From positions 70,270 through 111,655 of the forward strand of contig JAQWNG010000044.1 in assembly GCA_029246385.1 (NCBI GenBank): 41,386 bases of DNA. Direction: 5' to 3'. The position numbers and the translations under genes were made by a program. Source of the stretch: Halioglobus sp. (GTDB lineage: Bacteria; Pseudomonadota; Gammaproteobacteria; Pseudomonadales; Halieaceae). Positions within the stretch are counted from its first letter, which is position 1; the number at the start of each line of letters is the position of its first letter. Below, one piece after another: positions 34,134 to 41,386 of this stretch. A model generated the notes under the pieces. The model saw only the letters and a list, made by a program, of their open reading frames with translations. It was not told the origin of the DNA and did no database searches.

Positions 34134-35540
34134 CTAACGCTCGCCTGAGGAGCCCCGGGCAAGGTTCTCAAAACGTGTGTATTGGCCTAAAAAAGCCAGA
34201 CGGCAGATTCCGATAGGGCCATTTCGCTGCTTACCTATGATAATTTCGGCGATGCCCTTCTCTTCCGACTCCTCGTGGTAGACCTCATCGCGGTAGATAA
34301 ACATGATCACGTCGGCATCCTGCTCTATCGCACCTGACTCTCTTAGATCGGAGTTCACCGGCCGTTTATTGGGGCGTTGTTCGAGTGAGCGGTTTAGCTG
34401 AGACAGCGCCACCATTGGCACCTTGAACTCTTTAGCAATAGCCTTGAGGCTGCGCGATATCTCAGAGATTTCTGCTGTGCGGCCATCAGATGAGCCCGCG
34501 ACCTGCATTAGCTGCAGATAATCCACCATGATCATACCCAAGCCACCATGCTCACGAGCGACCCGCCGAGCACGACTGCGTATCTCCGTGGGCGTCAGCG
34601 CGGGGGTATCGTCAATGTACAAAGGCACGTCCTTCAGTTTGGTCACTGCTGCACTCAGCTTGGGCCAATCCTCCTGCTCCAACTTTCCATTGCGAAGACG
34701 TGACTGATCAATACGACCAGTAGAAGATAGCATACGAATAATCAGGGAGTCAGCCGGCATCTCCATACTGAACACCAGAATAGGCTTAGTCTGGTTCAAT
34801 ACCGCATGCTCCACAAGATTCATAGCAAAAGCGGTTTTACCCATTGAAGGTCGGCCGGCCACAATCACAAGATCGGACTCTTGCAGCCCCGAGGTCATAT
34901 TATCCAATTCAATGAAGCCGGTACTGATGCCGGTGATAGCCCCACCGGATTGGAAAAGCTCCTCTATCCGCGCTAAGGCCGTCTGCAACAGGGGGTTAAT
35001 ATCTTTGGGAGCACCGTCCTTAGGGCCGTCTTCACCGATCTGCATGATTCGGCGCTCTGCCTCGTCAATCAGCTCATCTGACTTGCGTCCGTCGGGATTG
35101 AAACCGCTCTCGGCTATGTCCTGTGCCGCCTCGATAAGCTTCCGCAGACTGGCTCGCTCACGCACCACCTGAGCATATGCCCGAATATTAGAGGCGCTCG
35201 GCGTATTTTGGGCCAGCTCTGCCAGATAGGTAAGTCCACCGGCCGCATCGAGCTCATCTCTGGCCTGCAACTTGTCAGCTACGGTAATGACATCGACCGG
35301 TTCCGCCGCTTCGGCCAGCTGTGCTATCTGGCGAAAGATCAAGCGATGGCCTAAGCGATAGAAATCGCCGTCCGAAACCAATTCGGCAACCGCATCCCAA
35401 CCGTCGGCCGAGAGCAACAGGCCACCCAGCACCGATTGTTCTGCCTCAAGTGAATGCGGCTGCATTTTAATCCGCGCGATCTCACCCGTTCCGGGATAGC
35501 GGAGTTCAGAAACGTTACTGGGAAATTCTGGATCAGCCAT
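34134..35540 (-). CDS. dnaB: Replicative DNA helicase
   Basis: Hexameric 5'-3' helicase at the replication fork. It has 468 residues, beginning MADPEFPSNVSELRY with the conserved MQPHSLEAEQSVLGGLL at residues ~26-42. The N-terminal collar domain spans ~25-130. The RecA-like C-terminal domain has LDNMTSGLQESDLVIVAGR with Walker A GRPSMGKTAFAM, followed by MIMVDYLQLMQ (Walker B) and the GAIEQDADVIMFIYRDE segment. No intein is present. It is the fourth gene in the rpsF/rpsR-rplI-dnaB order common in this class; a 177-base gap precedes it. Confidence 0.97.
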   Translation of the reverse strand: MADPEFPSNVSELRYPGTGEIARIKMQPHSLEAEQSVLGGLLLSADGWDAVAELVSDGDFYRLGHRLIFRQIAQLAEAAEPVDVITVADKLQARDELDAAGGLTYLAELAQNTPSASNIRAYAQVVRERASLRKLIEAAQDIAESGFNPDGRKSDELIDEAERRIMQIGEDGPKDGAPKDINPLLQTALARIEELFQSGGAITGISTGFIELDNMTSGLQESDLVIVAGRPSMGKTAFAMNLVEHAVLNQTKPILVFSMEMPADSLIIRMLSSTGRIDQSRLRNGKLEQEDWPKLSAAVTKLKDVPLYIDDTPALTPTEIRSRARRVAREHGGLGMIMVDYLQLMQVAGSSDGRTAEISEISRSLKAIAKEFKVPMVALSQLNRSLEQRPNKRPVNSDLRESGAIEQDADVIMFIYRDEVYHEESEEKGIAEIIIGKQRNGPIGICRLAFLGQYTRFENLARGSSGER

Positions 35541-35717
35541 AGCTACTATTATTTTATGCGATGTTACAGCCTATAGGAAATAAGCGGTCAGAAGAAGTGA
35601 AAACGCCCTGCTCGCAGTTCAGAATTGCACAGCACAGTATACAGGGCCGCACCGACCTAGGCCCCCGGTGCATTATTTGAGGTTAGCCATTCCCCACAGG
35701 AAACAAACCGCAACCAC

Positions 35718-36167
35718 TTACTCTGCAACGACCTCTACCGCGACCGCAGCAGTGACGTCACCGTGAACCTGAATGGCAACCTCGTACTCACCTAGCTCCC
35801 GCAGTGCGCCCGTTGGCAAGCGAACTTCAGACTTGTCCACCTCACAGCCGAGCGCCACAATGGCGTCTGAGATATCCCGCGTGCCGACTGACCCAAACAG
35901 CTTGCCTTCCTCACCCGCATTGGCACCGATCGTGATCGACCCCAACGCATTAATTGCATCGGCTCGCAATTGTGCGGCGCTGACTAGCTCGGCGGCTGCA
36001 GCTTCTAGTTCTGCACGGCGGGCTTCGAACTCTTCGGTATTGCTCTGCGTGGCGCGCACTGCTTTGCCCTGTGGAATAAGATAATTGCGGCCGAAACCGG
36101 CTTTCACATCCACTTTATCGCCGAGACTACCAAGCTTGGTAATGTTTTCCAGCAAAATGACTTCCAT
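35718..36167 (-). CDS. rplI: 50S ribosomal protein L9
   Basis: A 149-residue ribosomal protein that binds 23S rRNA near the L1 stalk. The N-terminal [20 protein letters not shown] and the [17 protein letters not shown] motif are diagnostic, followed by the long central helix and the C-terminal globular domain ending [19 protein letters not shown]. It lies downstream of the DUF2232-like membrane protein. Confidence 0.97.
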   Translation of the reverse strand: MEVILLENITKLGSLGDKVDVKAGFGRNYLIPQGKAVRATQSNTEEFEARRAELEAAAAELVSAAQLRADAINALGSITIGANAGEEGKLFGSVGTRDISDAIVALGCEVDKSEVRLPTGALRELGEYEVAIQVHGDVTAAVAVEVVAE

Positions 36168-36214
36168 CTTACGTTCCTCTGTTCGGGGAGCATTCTCCCA
36201 CTACTTCAAATGTC

Positions 36215-37117
36215 TCAATCGTCTTTCCGATCATACTCGTCGTGCTTATGCAGCTCTTTTCCCGACACCTTCGGCCAGCGCTGACGAAAGTTGATCCGGC
36301 TGTCGGCGATCACGAACAACACCAACATGAACTTGACCGGATCGAACAACAACCAAATGATGTAAAACCACGTCAACCACATCTTACTCTGGCCGAGTGC
36401 ATCAACGCGAGCATGGATTAAAGCCAGCCCCGCAAACGTCAGCGGAAGCAGACATATCATTGCCCATGACCGGTACTGTTCGCCAAAACTCCAAAGGGCG
36501 ATGGCCACCGCAGCCAACGCTGCACTAACCATCATCGAGTACCGTAACGCCCTAAACTCTGTCCCAAAACCACCCGGGTTATACAGTGCTGCCTGCCAAT
36601 ATCGCGCCAACAACAAACACAGTATTGACACCATTGCCGTGGCCGCACCAAGCATGCCCGCAATTTGCCCAGCCTCCGGCCTTGGCAACACCACGGTTTG
36701 CCCTTCCTTTGACAACTGCTCTTCTAGCCCGCCCAGAAACTCACCGAAGAAAGCGACCAACTGACTCAGAGACTCCGCGGAAAAGGCCATCAGGACTAAT
36801 CCGATCAAAATACCGACGCCAACCCCAGCAAGAATTGACAGCGACAAACTCACTGTGCTGCGCAGCACAAGGGCCAGAGCCATGGTCCCCACCAATAACG
36901 TCATGGGCCCGCTGTCCCCATACGCGTAAAGTAATGTGCCGGCCGGCAACAGAGCCCACATAAACAACGAGGCTCCGTATCCCGCGCCCTTACGCAGAGT
37001 CACTAACGCCAATGCAGCGGCGCTAATCCAGCAAAATAATAGGCTACCGGCGCCCGCAACAATAATCAGCAGCGCCTGCAGTCGTCCACGCATGACAAAA
37101 TGTGCCAAGCTTCTCAA
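36215..37117 (-). CDS. Multi-pass membrane protein of the rpsR-rplI interval (DUF2232-like)
   Basis: A 300-residue protein with about eight hydrophobic segments and short charged loops, starting MRSLAHFVMRGRLQALLII; an internal ATG at residue 9 is possible. Hypothetical membrane proteins of this kind, with a MRxLAxFxMRGRxQA start, sit between rpsR and rplI in pseudomonads and relatives. The longest soluble loop (residues ~120-150) contains EEQLSKEGQTVVLPRPEAGQ. No catalytic motif is visible. Its conserved place within a ribosomal-protein operon is the only functional clue. Confidence 0.75.
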   Translation of the reverse strand: MRSLAHFVMRGRLQALLIIVAGAGSLLFCWISAAALALVTLRKGAGYGASLFMWALLPAGTLLYAYGDSGPMTLLVGTMALALVLRSTVSLSLSILAGVGVGILIGLVLMAFSAESLSQLVAFFGEFLGGLEEQLSKEGQTVVLPRPEAGQIAGMLGAATAMVSILCLLLARYWQAALYNPGGFGTEFRALRYSMMVSAALAAVAIALWSFGEQYRSWAMICLLPLTFAGLALIHARVDALGQSKMWLTWFYIIWLLFDPVKFMLVLFVIADSRINFRQRWPKVSGKELHKHDEYDRKDD

Positions 37118-37156
37118 GTTAAGTCTCGGCTCGGCAATGCGCTAATCAAAGTTTTA

Positions 37157-37384
37157 TTACAGGTGTGCATCCGTGTACGGCAACAGAGACAAAAAACGCG
37201 CACGCTTGATGGCGGTTGCCAGCTGTCTCTGATACTTAGCTTTGGTGCCGGTAATGCGGCTGGGTACAATCTTGCCGGTCTCGGAGACGTACGCCTTTAG
37301 CGTTTCCAGATCCTTGTAATCGATTTCTTTAGTGCCTTCGGCAGTAAACCGACAAAACTTACGGCGACGGAAAAAACGTGCCAT
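37157..37384 (-). CDS. rpsR: 30S ribosomal protein S18
   Basis: A 75-residue protein; [17 protein letters not shown], then [20 protein letters not shown] and the basic [14 protein letters not shown] match S18. It forms a dimer with S6 on 16S rRNA. The gene lies 47 bases after rpsF, and a hairpin in the rpsF leader may be the S6:S18 feedback site. Confidence 0.97.
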   Translation of the reverse strand: MARFFRRRKFCRFTAEGTKEIDYKDLETLKAYVSETGKIVPSRITGTKAKYQRQLATAIKRARFLSLLPYTDAHL

Positions 37385-37431
37385 GGTGATACTCCTCTAA
37401 ACCTCTATATGCATTACGTGACAGAGAAAAC

Positions 37432-37881
37432 TTACTCTTTACCCGTCTCTTTACCATCGGCACTGGCACCGGCATCGTCAGCAGCAACGGCGACGACTTC
37501 AGCAGGGGCTGCCTCGGGCGCCTGGCGCTCTTCATAGCGACTCTTACGCTCACGATTCTCTTTTTCAGCCTTCATGATGAAAGATTCTTCAATAACAGAT
37601 TCTTTACGGCGGATGACCAGATGACGAATGACCGCGTCATTGAAACGAAAAGTGGTTGTTAGCTCTTCCAGTGCCTCATTAGACGCTTCTACATTCATCA
37701 ACACGTAGTGCGCCTTGTGAATCTTGTTGATGGGGTAAGCTAACTGACGCCGGCCCCAGTCTTCAAGACGATGCACCTGGCCGCCATGTTTCTGCATTGC
37801 GCTTGTGTAGCGCTCGATCATGCCGGGCACTTGCTCTGACTGATCCGGATGGACCATAAATACGATTTCGTAATGTCGCAT
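37432..37881 (-). CDS. rpsF: 30S ribosomal protein S6
   Basis: A 149-residue protein. [20 protein letters not shown] and [20 protein letters not shown] are diagnostic of S6. Residues ~112-149 form an alanine- and acid-rich extension ([19 protein letters not shown] onward), longer than the E. coli tail. In E. coli the S6 tail receives glutamates from RimK; whether that occurs here cannot be judged. A plausible promoter and leader hairpin lie just upstream. Confidence 0.96.
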   Translation of the reverse strand: MRHYEIVFMVHPDQSEQVPGMIERYTSAMQKHGGQVHRLEDWGRRQLAYPINKIHKAHYVLMNVEASNEALEELTTTFRFNDAVIRHLVIRRKESVIEESFIMKAEKENRERKSRYEERQAPEAAPAEVVAVAADDAGASADGKETGKE

Positions 37882-37905
37882 ACGTTAAGCTCCTTACGGG
37901 TTAAT

Positions 37906-37928
37906 GCTACCCACGGTCGTGGTATAGC
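37906..37928 (-). promoter_or_regulatory. Possible S6:S18-binding leader hairpin of rpsF
   Basis: In the rpsF 5' leader the minus-strand RNA can fold with GCUA pairing UAGC and CCAC pairing GUGG around a GACC loop, with an internal loop of UA opposite G. A hairpin with nearby ACC/CCG residues resembles the S6:S18 autoregulatory motif described in many bacteria, where the complex represses its own translation. It ends about 25 bases before the start codon. Identification is by shape only. Confidence 0.4.
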
Positions 37929-37974
37929 AAGGAGGACCGACTACTAATAGTGCCGGACAATTTTAAGGAGCGGA

Positions 37975-38003
37975 AGTCTACCGAGTTTGACAGTAGGTGA
38001 CAA
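37975..38003 (-). promoter_or_regulatory. Probable promoter of the rpsF-rpsR-rplI operon
   Basis: On the minus strand TTGTCA (38003-37998) and TAGACT (37980-37975) are separated by exactly 17 bases. They match the sigma-70 -35 consensus at five of six and the -10 at four of six positions. The element lies between the rlmB stop and rpsF and would give a leader containing the hairpin at 37906-37928. Confidence 0.5.
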
Positions 38004-38014
38004 GGACATTATTT

Positions 38015-38776
38015 TTATATAGCGCTGCGCTGGCGAACCACCTCAAACAGACAAATACCCGCCGCCACGGAGACATTGAGGCTACCCACGGAACCGGCCA
38101 TAGGAAGATGGACCAGATTATCGCATTGCTCTCGGGTCAAGCGGCGCATACCTGCGCCCTCAGCCCCCATCACAAGCGCAAGAGATCCCATTAAATCACT
38201 GTTATATATAGATTTTTCTGCGCTATCGTCGGCGCCATAAAGCCATACGCCACGCGCTTTAAGGGCCTGCAGCGTGCGACTGATGTTGGTTACTCTCACA
38301 AAGGGCACCACCTCGGCAGCACCGCAGGCCACTTTGCTCACCACTGGCGTTAGATCCGCTGAGTTATCCTTGGGCACCACGACTGCATCCACGCCCGCTC
38401 CATCTGCACTGCGCAAACAAGCTCCCAAGTTATGGGGATCCGTTACCCCGTCCAACACCAAAATCAGGATTGGATTCTTCGTATTTTCAACAACCTGCAG
38501 CAAATCAGACTCGCGCCACAAATTGGACGCAGAAAATCCCTCCTGCACTGCAGTTGCTCTGACACAAGCCACAGCCCCTTGATGGCGTCCGCTGACTATT
38601 GCATCGAGCTCAGCGCGGGGCTGGCGCGACACCGCTACCCCCTGATTTTGTGCCAACTCCTGCAGTGCGGCCATCCGCTTATCGTCGCGACCCGCTTGCA
38701 GCAGCAGGCGCTGCACTGATTTAGGGTTGCGACGCAGCAGACTACCGACCGTGTGGATGCCATAGACATGTTCCAC
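38015..38776 (-). CDS. rlmB: 23S rRNA (guanosine-2251-2'-O)-methyltransferase
   Basis: Methylates G2251 in the peptidyl-transferase P loop. The 253 residues match RlmB: N-terminal MEHVYGIHTVGSLLRRNPKS substrate-binding domain, then the SPOUT knot motifs LVLDGVTDPHNLGACLRSAD, MGAEGAGMRRLTREQCD and LPMAGSVGSLNVSVAAGICLFE. It starts two bases after the rnr stop, so the two genes form one transcript, as in E. coli. Confidence 0.97.
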   Translation of the reverse strand: MEHVYGIHTVGSLLRRNPKSVQRLLLQAGRDDKRMAALQELAQNQGVAVSRQPRAELDAIVSGRHQGAVACVRATAVQEGFSASNLWRESDLLQVVENTKNPILILVLDGVTDPHNLGACLRSADGAGVDAVVVPKDNSADLTPVVSKVACGAAEVVPFVRVTNISRTLQALKARGVWLYGADDSAEKSIYNSDLMGSLALVMGAEGAGMRRLTREQCDNLVHLPMAGSVGSLNVSVAAGICLFEVVRQRSAI

Positions 38777-38778
38777 GC

Positions 38779-41124
38779 TTAACGCCGCCGCCTAGCGCCA
38801 GTCTTGCTTTTTGTTTTGGAAGAGGAAGGAATCTTTTTAGCTCTTTTAGCACCCTTGCCAAGCGGCCGGCCCGCCGGCTTTTTGGATGCAACATTGCCCA
38901 GACTTTTGGCATCGATCAGCTCTAGTTCAATCTTACGATCGTCTAGATCTACTCGCGCCACCTGCACCCGAACAACGCCCCCAAGCTGAAAATTGCGACC
39001 TGAGCGCTCGCCGGTTAGGCGCTGACGGGCCTTGTCGAAGTTGTAATAATCACCCGGCAGAGCCGTGATGTGGACAAGCCCTTCAATATAGAGATCTTTG
39101 AGTTCTACAAACAGGCCAAACCCTGTGACTGCGCTGATAACACCGTCAAAGTCGTCTCCGACATGCTCCTGCAGATATTCGCATTTGAGCCAAGAGTCGA
39201 CCTCCCGAGTAGCATCGTCCGCTCGCCGCTCAGTCATGGAAGAGTGCTCTCCCTGAGTCACCATGGCGTGAAGGTCATAAGGAAAAATCTGTTTGACAGG
39301 AATTGGCTCGGCGCCCTCCGCCCGCAGCACACCCTTTGCGTTACCAACGCTGCGGATAAGGTGACGTATACCGCGATGCACGAGCAAGTCGGGATAGCGA
39401 CGTATAGGCGAAGTAAAATGCGCGTAGGCGTCGTAGTGCAAACCGAAGTGGCCCTTATTCTCTGGCTGGTAGACCGCCTGACTGAGAGAGCGCAGCAGCA
39501 TTGACTGCACCACATTCGCGTCCTCGCGATCGGCTACCTGCAGCAACAGTTGCTGATAGTGCACAGGCGTTGGCTTACTGCCGCCGCCAAGGTTTAGGCC
39601 TAATTCCGCAAGGAACTTACGCAGGCCCTCGAGCTTTTCTTCTCCCGGCCCCTCATGCACTCTAAAGAGAATCGGCAGCTTATTAGCGTCGTAAAAACGT
39701 GCCGTCGCAACGTTTGCACAGAGCATGCACTCCTCGATCAGCTTATGCGCATCGTTTCGCACCACCGGCACTATCGCTTCGATCTTGCGATGCTCATCGA
39801 ATATAATGCGAGTTTCTACAGTCTCAAAATCGATTGCGCCGCGCTTGTCCCTTGCGGCGCGCAGCACGCGATACAGGCTATGCAACCGTTTAAGGTCGGG
39901 CACACGCTGGCTGTCGACGTCAGCGTGCCTGCCATGCTCCAACACCTCGCCCACCTGGGTATAGGTTAAACGGGCATGAGAATGAATAACTGCCTCATAA
40001 AACCGGTATTTAGCGAGTACGCCGGTAGCGCTTAACTCCATTTCGCAGACCATCGCTAGACGATCTACATCGGGCTTCAATGAACATAGACCGTTAGACA
40101 AGGCCTCCGGCAGCATAGGTACAACTCGCGCTGGGAAGTATACTGAGTTACCGCGCAACGCCGCCTCTTCGTCCAGCGCAGAGTTTGGTGACACGTAATG
40201 CGATACGTCAGCTATTGTCACCCACAAGCGCCAACTGCCCCCGTCGCCCTGCTCACAATAAACCGCGTCATCGAAGTCTCTGGCATCCTCGCCGTCTATC
40301 GTCACAAAAGGCAATTTACGCAAATCCAGCCTGTGCTCTTTGTCTTCTGCTAGTGGTTCGGCCTCCAAACCGGCCGCTTCCTTAAGCACTTCTTCAGGCC
40401 ACTCCCAAGGAATCCCGTGTGAACGAATGGCAACATCAATTTCCATACCTGGATCGAGGTGCTCACCCAACACCTCTGCGATACGGCCTTTGGCGCCGAG
40501 TTGACGCGTGGGATAGTCGGTGATTTCTACCGTGACAATCTGACCCGGCTCAACAAGGCCTTTTGCCTTGGGAGGTATGAGTATCTGCTGTGTGAGGCGA
40601 CCATTGTCGGGAATGACAAAGCCGATGCCGCTCTCTTCTTTATAGCGACCCACCACCGTTTTGTGCTTACGCTGCAGCACTTCTATGACCTTACCTTCCA
40701 AACGTCCCCGACGATCTTCCCCGGTGACCTGAATCAACACCTCGTCACCATCGAACACAAAGTGCATCTGCCGCGCACTAAGGTAAATGTCCTCGCCCTC
40801 TGCCAAAGGCATCGCGAAGCCATAGCCATCACGGTGGCCCTGCACACGGCAGTGCAGCAGATCCATCTTGTCGACTAGACAGTATTCATCACGTCGGTTC
40901 ATCATCAACTGGCCGTCTCGCTCCATAGCGCGCAGGCGTTTTCGAAGAGCGTCCAGCTGTTCTGGCTCCAAAAGATTCAGGCTTTTAGCGATGAGGGCGT
41001 GATTGAGGGGTTTTTCTACCTCGCTCAGCCGCTCAAGGATAACCTCTCGACTGGGTATCGGATTATCGTACTTTGCCGCTTCGCGTTCGGCATGAGGGTC
41101 GGCAATTTTGCCTTTTCGGGTCAT
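38779..41124 (-). CDS. rnr: Ribonuclease R
   Basis: Processive 3'-5' exoribonuclease that digests structured RNA and tmRNA-tagged messages. It has 781 residues. Domain order: helix-turn-helix (residues ~20-80, REVILERLSEVEKPLNHALI), two cold-shock domains (~85-240), the RNB catalytic domain with DGEDARDFDDAVY near residue 275, and the S1 domain with GVISAVTGFGLFVELKDLYI near residue 660. A basic lysine-rich tail (KGAKRAKKIPSSSKTKSKTG) ends it. It is divergent from tRNA-Leu. Confidence 0.97.
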   Translation of the reverse strand: MTRKGKIADPHAEREAAKYDNPIPSREVILERLSEVEKPLNHALIAKSLNLLEPEQLDALRKRLRAMERDGQLMMNRRDEYCLVDKMDLLHCRVQGHRDGYGFAMPLAEGEDIYLSARQMHFVFDGDEVLIQVTGEDRRGRLEGKVIEVLQRKHKTVVGRYKEESGIGFVIPDNGRLTQQILIPPKAKGLVEPGQIVTVEITDYPTRQLGAKGRIAEVLGEHLDPGMEIDVAIRSHGIPWEWPEEVLKEAAGLEAEPLAEDKEHRLDLRKLPFVTIDGEDARDFDDAVYCEQGDGGSWRLWVTIADVSHYVSPNSALDEEAALRGNSVYFPARVVPMLPEALSNGLCSLKPDVDRLAMVCEMELSATGVLAKYRFYEAVIHSHARLTYTQVGEVLEHGRHADVDSQRVPDLKRLHSLYRVLRAARDKRGAIDFETVETRIIFDEHRKIEAIVPVVRNDAHKLIEECMLCANVATARFYDANKLPILFRVHEGPGEEKLEGLRKFLAELGLNLGGGSKPTPVHYQQLLLQVADREDANVVQSMLLRSLSQAVYQPENKGHFGLHYDAYAHFTSPIRRYPDLLVHRGIRHLIRSVGNAKGVLRAEGAEPIPVKQIFPYDLHAMVTQGEHSSMTERRADDATREVDSWLKCEYLQEHVGDDFDGVISAVTGFGLFVELKDLYIEGLVHITALPGDYYNFDKARQRLTGERSGRNFQLGGVVRVQVARVDLDDRKIELELIDAKSLGNVASKKPAGRPLGKGAKRAKKIPSSSKTKSKTGARRRR

Positions 41125-41176
41125 AAGGTCTGAATCTTCCGTAAGAGTTTTTGTGAGATTGTGGCGATGCCACCAA

Positions 41177-41182
41177 ATTATA
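41177..41182 (-). promoter_or_regulatory. Possible -10 element for rnr
   Basis: A perfect TATAAT on the minus strand lies 53-58 bases before the rnr start. No -35 consensus sits at 16-18 bases upstream; that area is GC-rich and overlaps the divergent tRNA promoter, so the two promoters may interfere. Confidence 0.35.
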
Positions 41183-41190
41183 CTCTAGGA

Positions 41191-41219
41191 TTGACAGGGC
41201 CGCGCGGGAAAAGTACAGT
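41191..41219 (+). promoter_or_regulatory. Strong promoter for tRNA-Leu with GC-rich discriminator
   Basis: TTGACA (41191-41196), a perfect -35, is followed after exactly 17 bases by TACAGT (41214-41219). The bases just after the -10 (TCGCGCCC) form the GC-rich discriminator typical of stable-RNA promoters under stringent (ppGpp/DksA) control. The mature tRNA begins about 50 bases later, leaving a 5' leader for RNase P. Confidence 0.75.
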
Positions 41220-41269
41220 TCGCGCCCTGACAGTCCTACTCCGCAAGCTTTGCGGTCAGGTCTGCTCTT

Positions 41270-41356
41270 GCCCAGGTGGTGAAATTGGTAGACACGCTAG
41301 CTTCAGGTGCTAGTGCTCGCAAGGGCGTGGAGGTTCAAGTCCTCTTCTGGGCACCA
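41270..41356 (+). tRNA. tRNA-Leu (anticodon CAG)
   Basis: An 87-base class II tRNA. The acceptor stem GCCCAGG pairs with TCTGGGC (one G-T pair), followed by A73 and an encoded CCA at 41354-41356. The anticodon stem CTAGC/GCTAG (41297-41301 and 41309-41313) encloses loop TTCAGGT with anticodon CAG at 41304-41306, reading CUG codons. A long variable arm (TGCTCGCAAGGGCG region) and the GGTTCAAGTCC T-arm complete it. No further tRNA is seen before the window ends. Confidence 0.96.
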
Positions 41357-41386
41357 GACACTTGTATAGTAGCATATTAGACGCTT

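Noticed and set aside
34094-34139. CGTTAG/CTAACG inverted repeat between the P-like gene and dnaB
   Set aside because: The six-base arms are 34 bases apart, and one lies in dnaB coding sequence; likely chance.
1-41386. CRISPR array, insertion sequence or att site
   Set aside because: No regularly spaced repeats, transposase-like protein or tRNA-end duplication was seen on reading both strands; the sequence after the tRNA (30 bases) is too short to judge integration there.

Overview
The window looks like a chromosomal segment of a gammaproteobacterium, most likely a marine, Pseudomonas-related or Cellvibrionales-like lineage. This rests on gene order and protein resemblance, not on a database search. 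Supporting signs are the glyA / nrdR-ribD-ribE-ribB-ribH-nusB-thiL-pgpA-ribA order, the rnr-rlmB-rpsF-rpsR-(membrane protein)-rplI-dnaB order, a liu (leucine/isovalerate) operon under a MerR-type LiuR, and acidic secreted proteins. Coding density is high, no stretch over 300 bases lacks a gene, and I saw no insertion sequence, integrase, CRISPR array or rRNA.

Layout. 1-2.9 kb (+): the cut-off end of a carboxymuconolactone decarboxylase-like gene, a crotonase-family gene and a secreted aspartoacylase-like zinc hydrolase. 3.0-4.7 kb (-): coaX and birA, overlapping by one base. 4.97-11.15 kb (+): liuR-liuA-liuB-liuD-liuE, which converts isovaleryl-CoA to acetoacetate and acetyl-CoA; liuC, normally between liuB and liuD, is absent. 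11.3-14.7 kb: yaeQ, a membrane hydroxylase of the sterol desaturase/alkylglycerol monooxygenase type, a DUF2959-like secreted protein, ogt and a small YdcH-like protein. 14.8-16.9 kb: cysQ (-), then yrfG and hslR (+). 17.1-20.2 kb (+): dxs-xseB-ispA. 20.3-27.5 kb (-): a long riboflavin/thiamine/phospholipid operon. 27.7-30.8 kb: glyA and ettA, divergent. 30.9-35.5 kb: radA (-), a DnaT-like gene and a phage lambda P-like gene (+), and dnaB (-). 35.7-41.1 kb (-): rplI, a membrane protein, rpsR, rpsF, rlmB and rnr. The window ends with tRNA-Leu(CAG) behind a strong promoter.

The two most interesting places are these. (1) The 32.4-34.1 kb pair next to dnaB appears to be a host-encoded helicase-loading module. 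It has a DnaT-like protein in which the DnaT C-terminal domain occurs three times in tandem, and its 3' end overlaps by 89 bases a gene resembling the lambda P helicase loader. (2) The RibB-RibA-like fusion in the rib operon (24022-25134) seems to have lost key residues of both enzymatic halves. A complete RibA is encoded separately in the same operon, but no intact 3,4-dihydroxy-2-butanone-4-phosphate synthase is visible in the window.

Family names come from recognising motifs by eye. Start codons were chosen from family lengths and upstream sequence. Promoters are pattern matches only.
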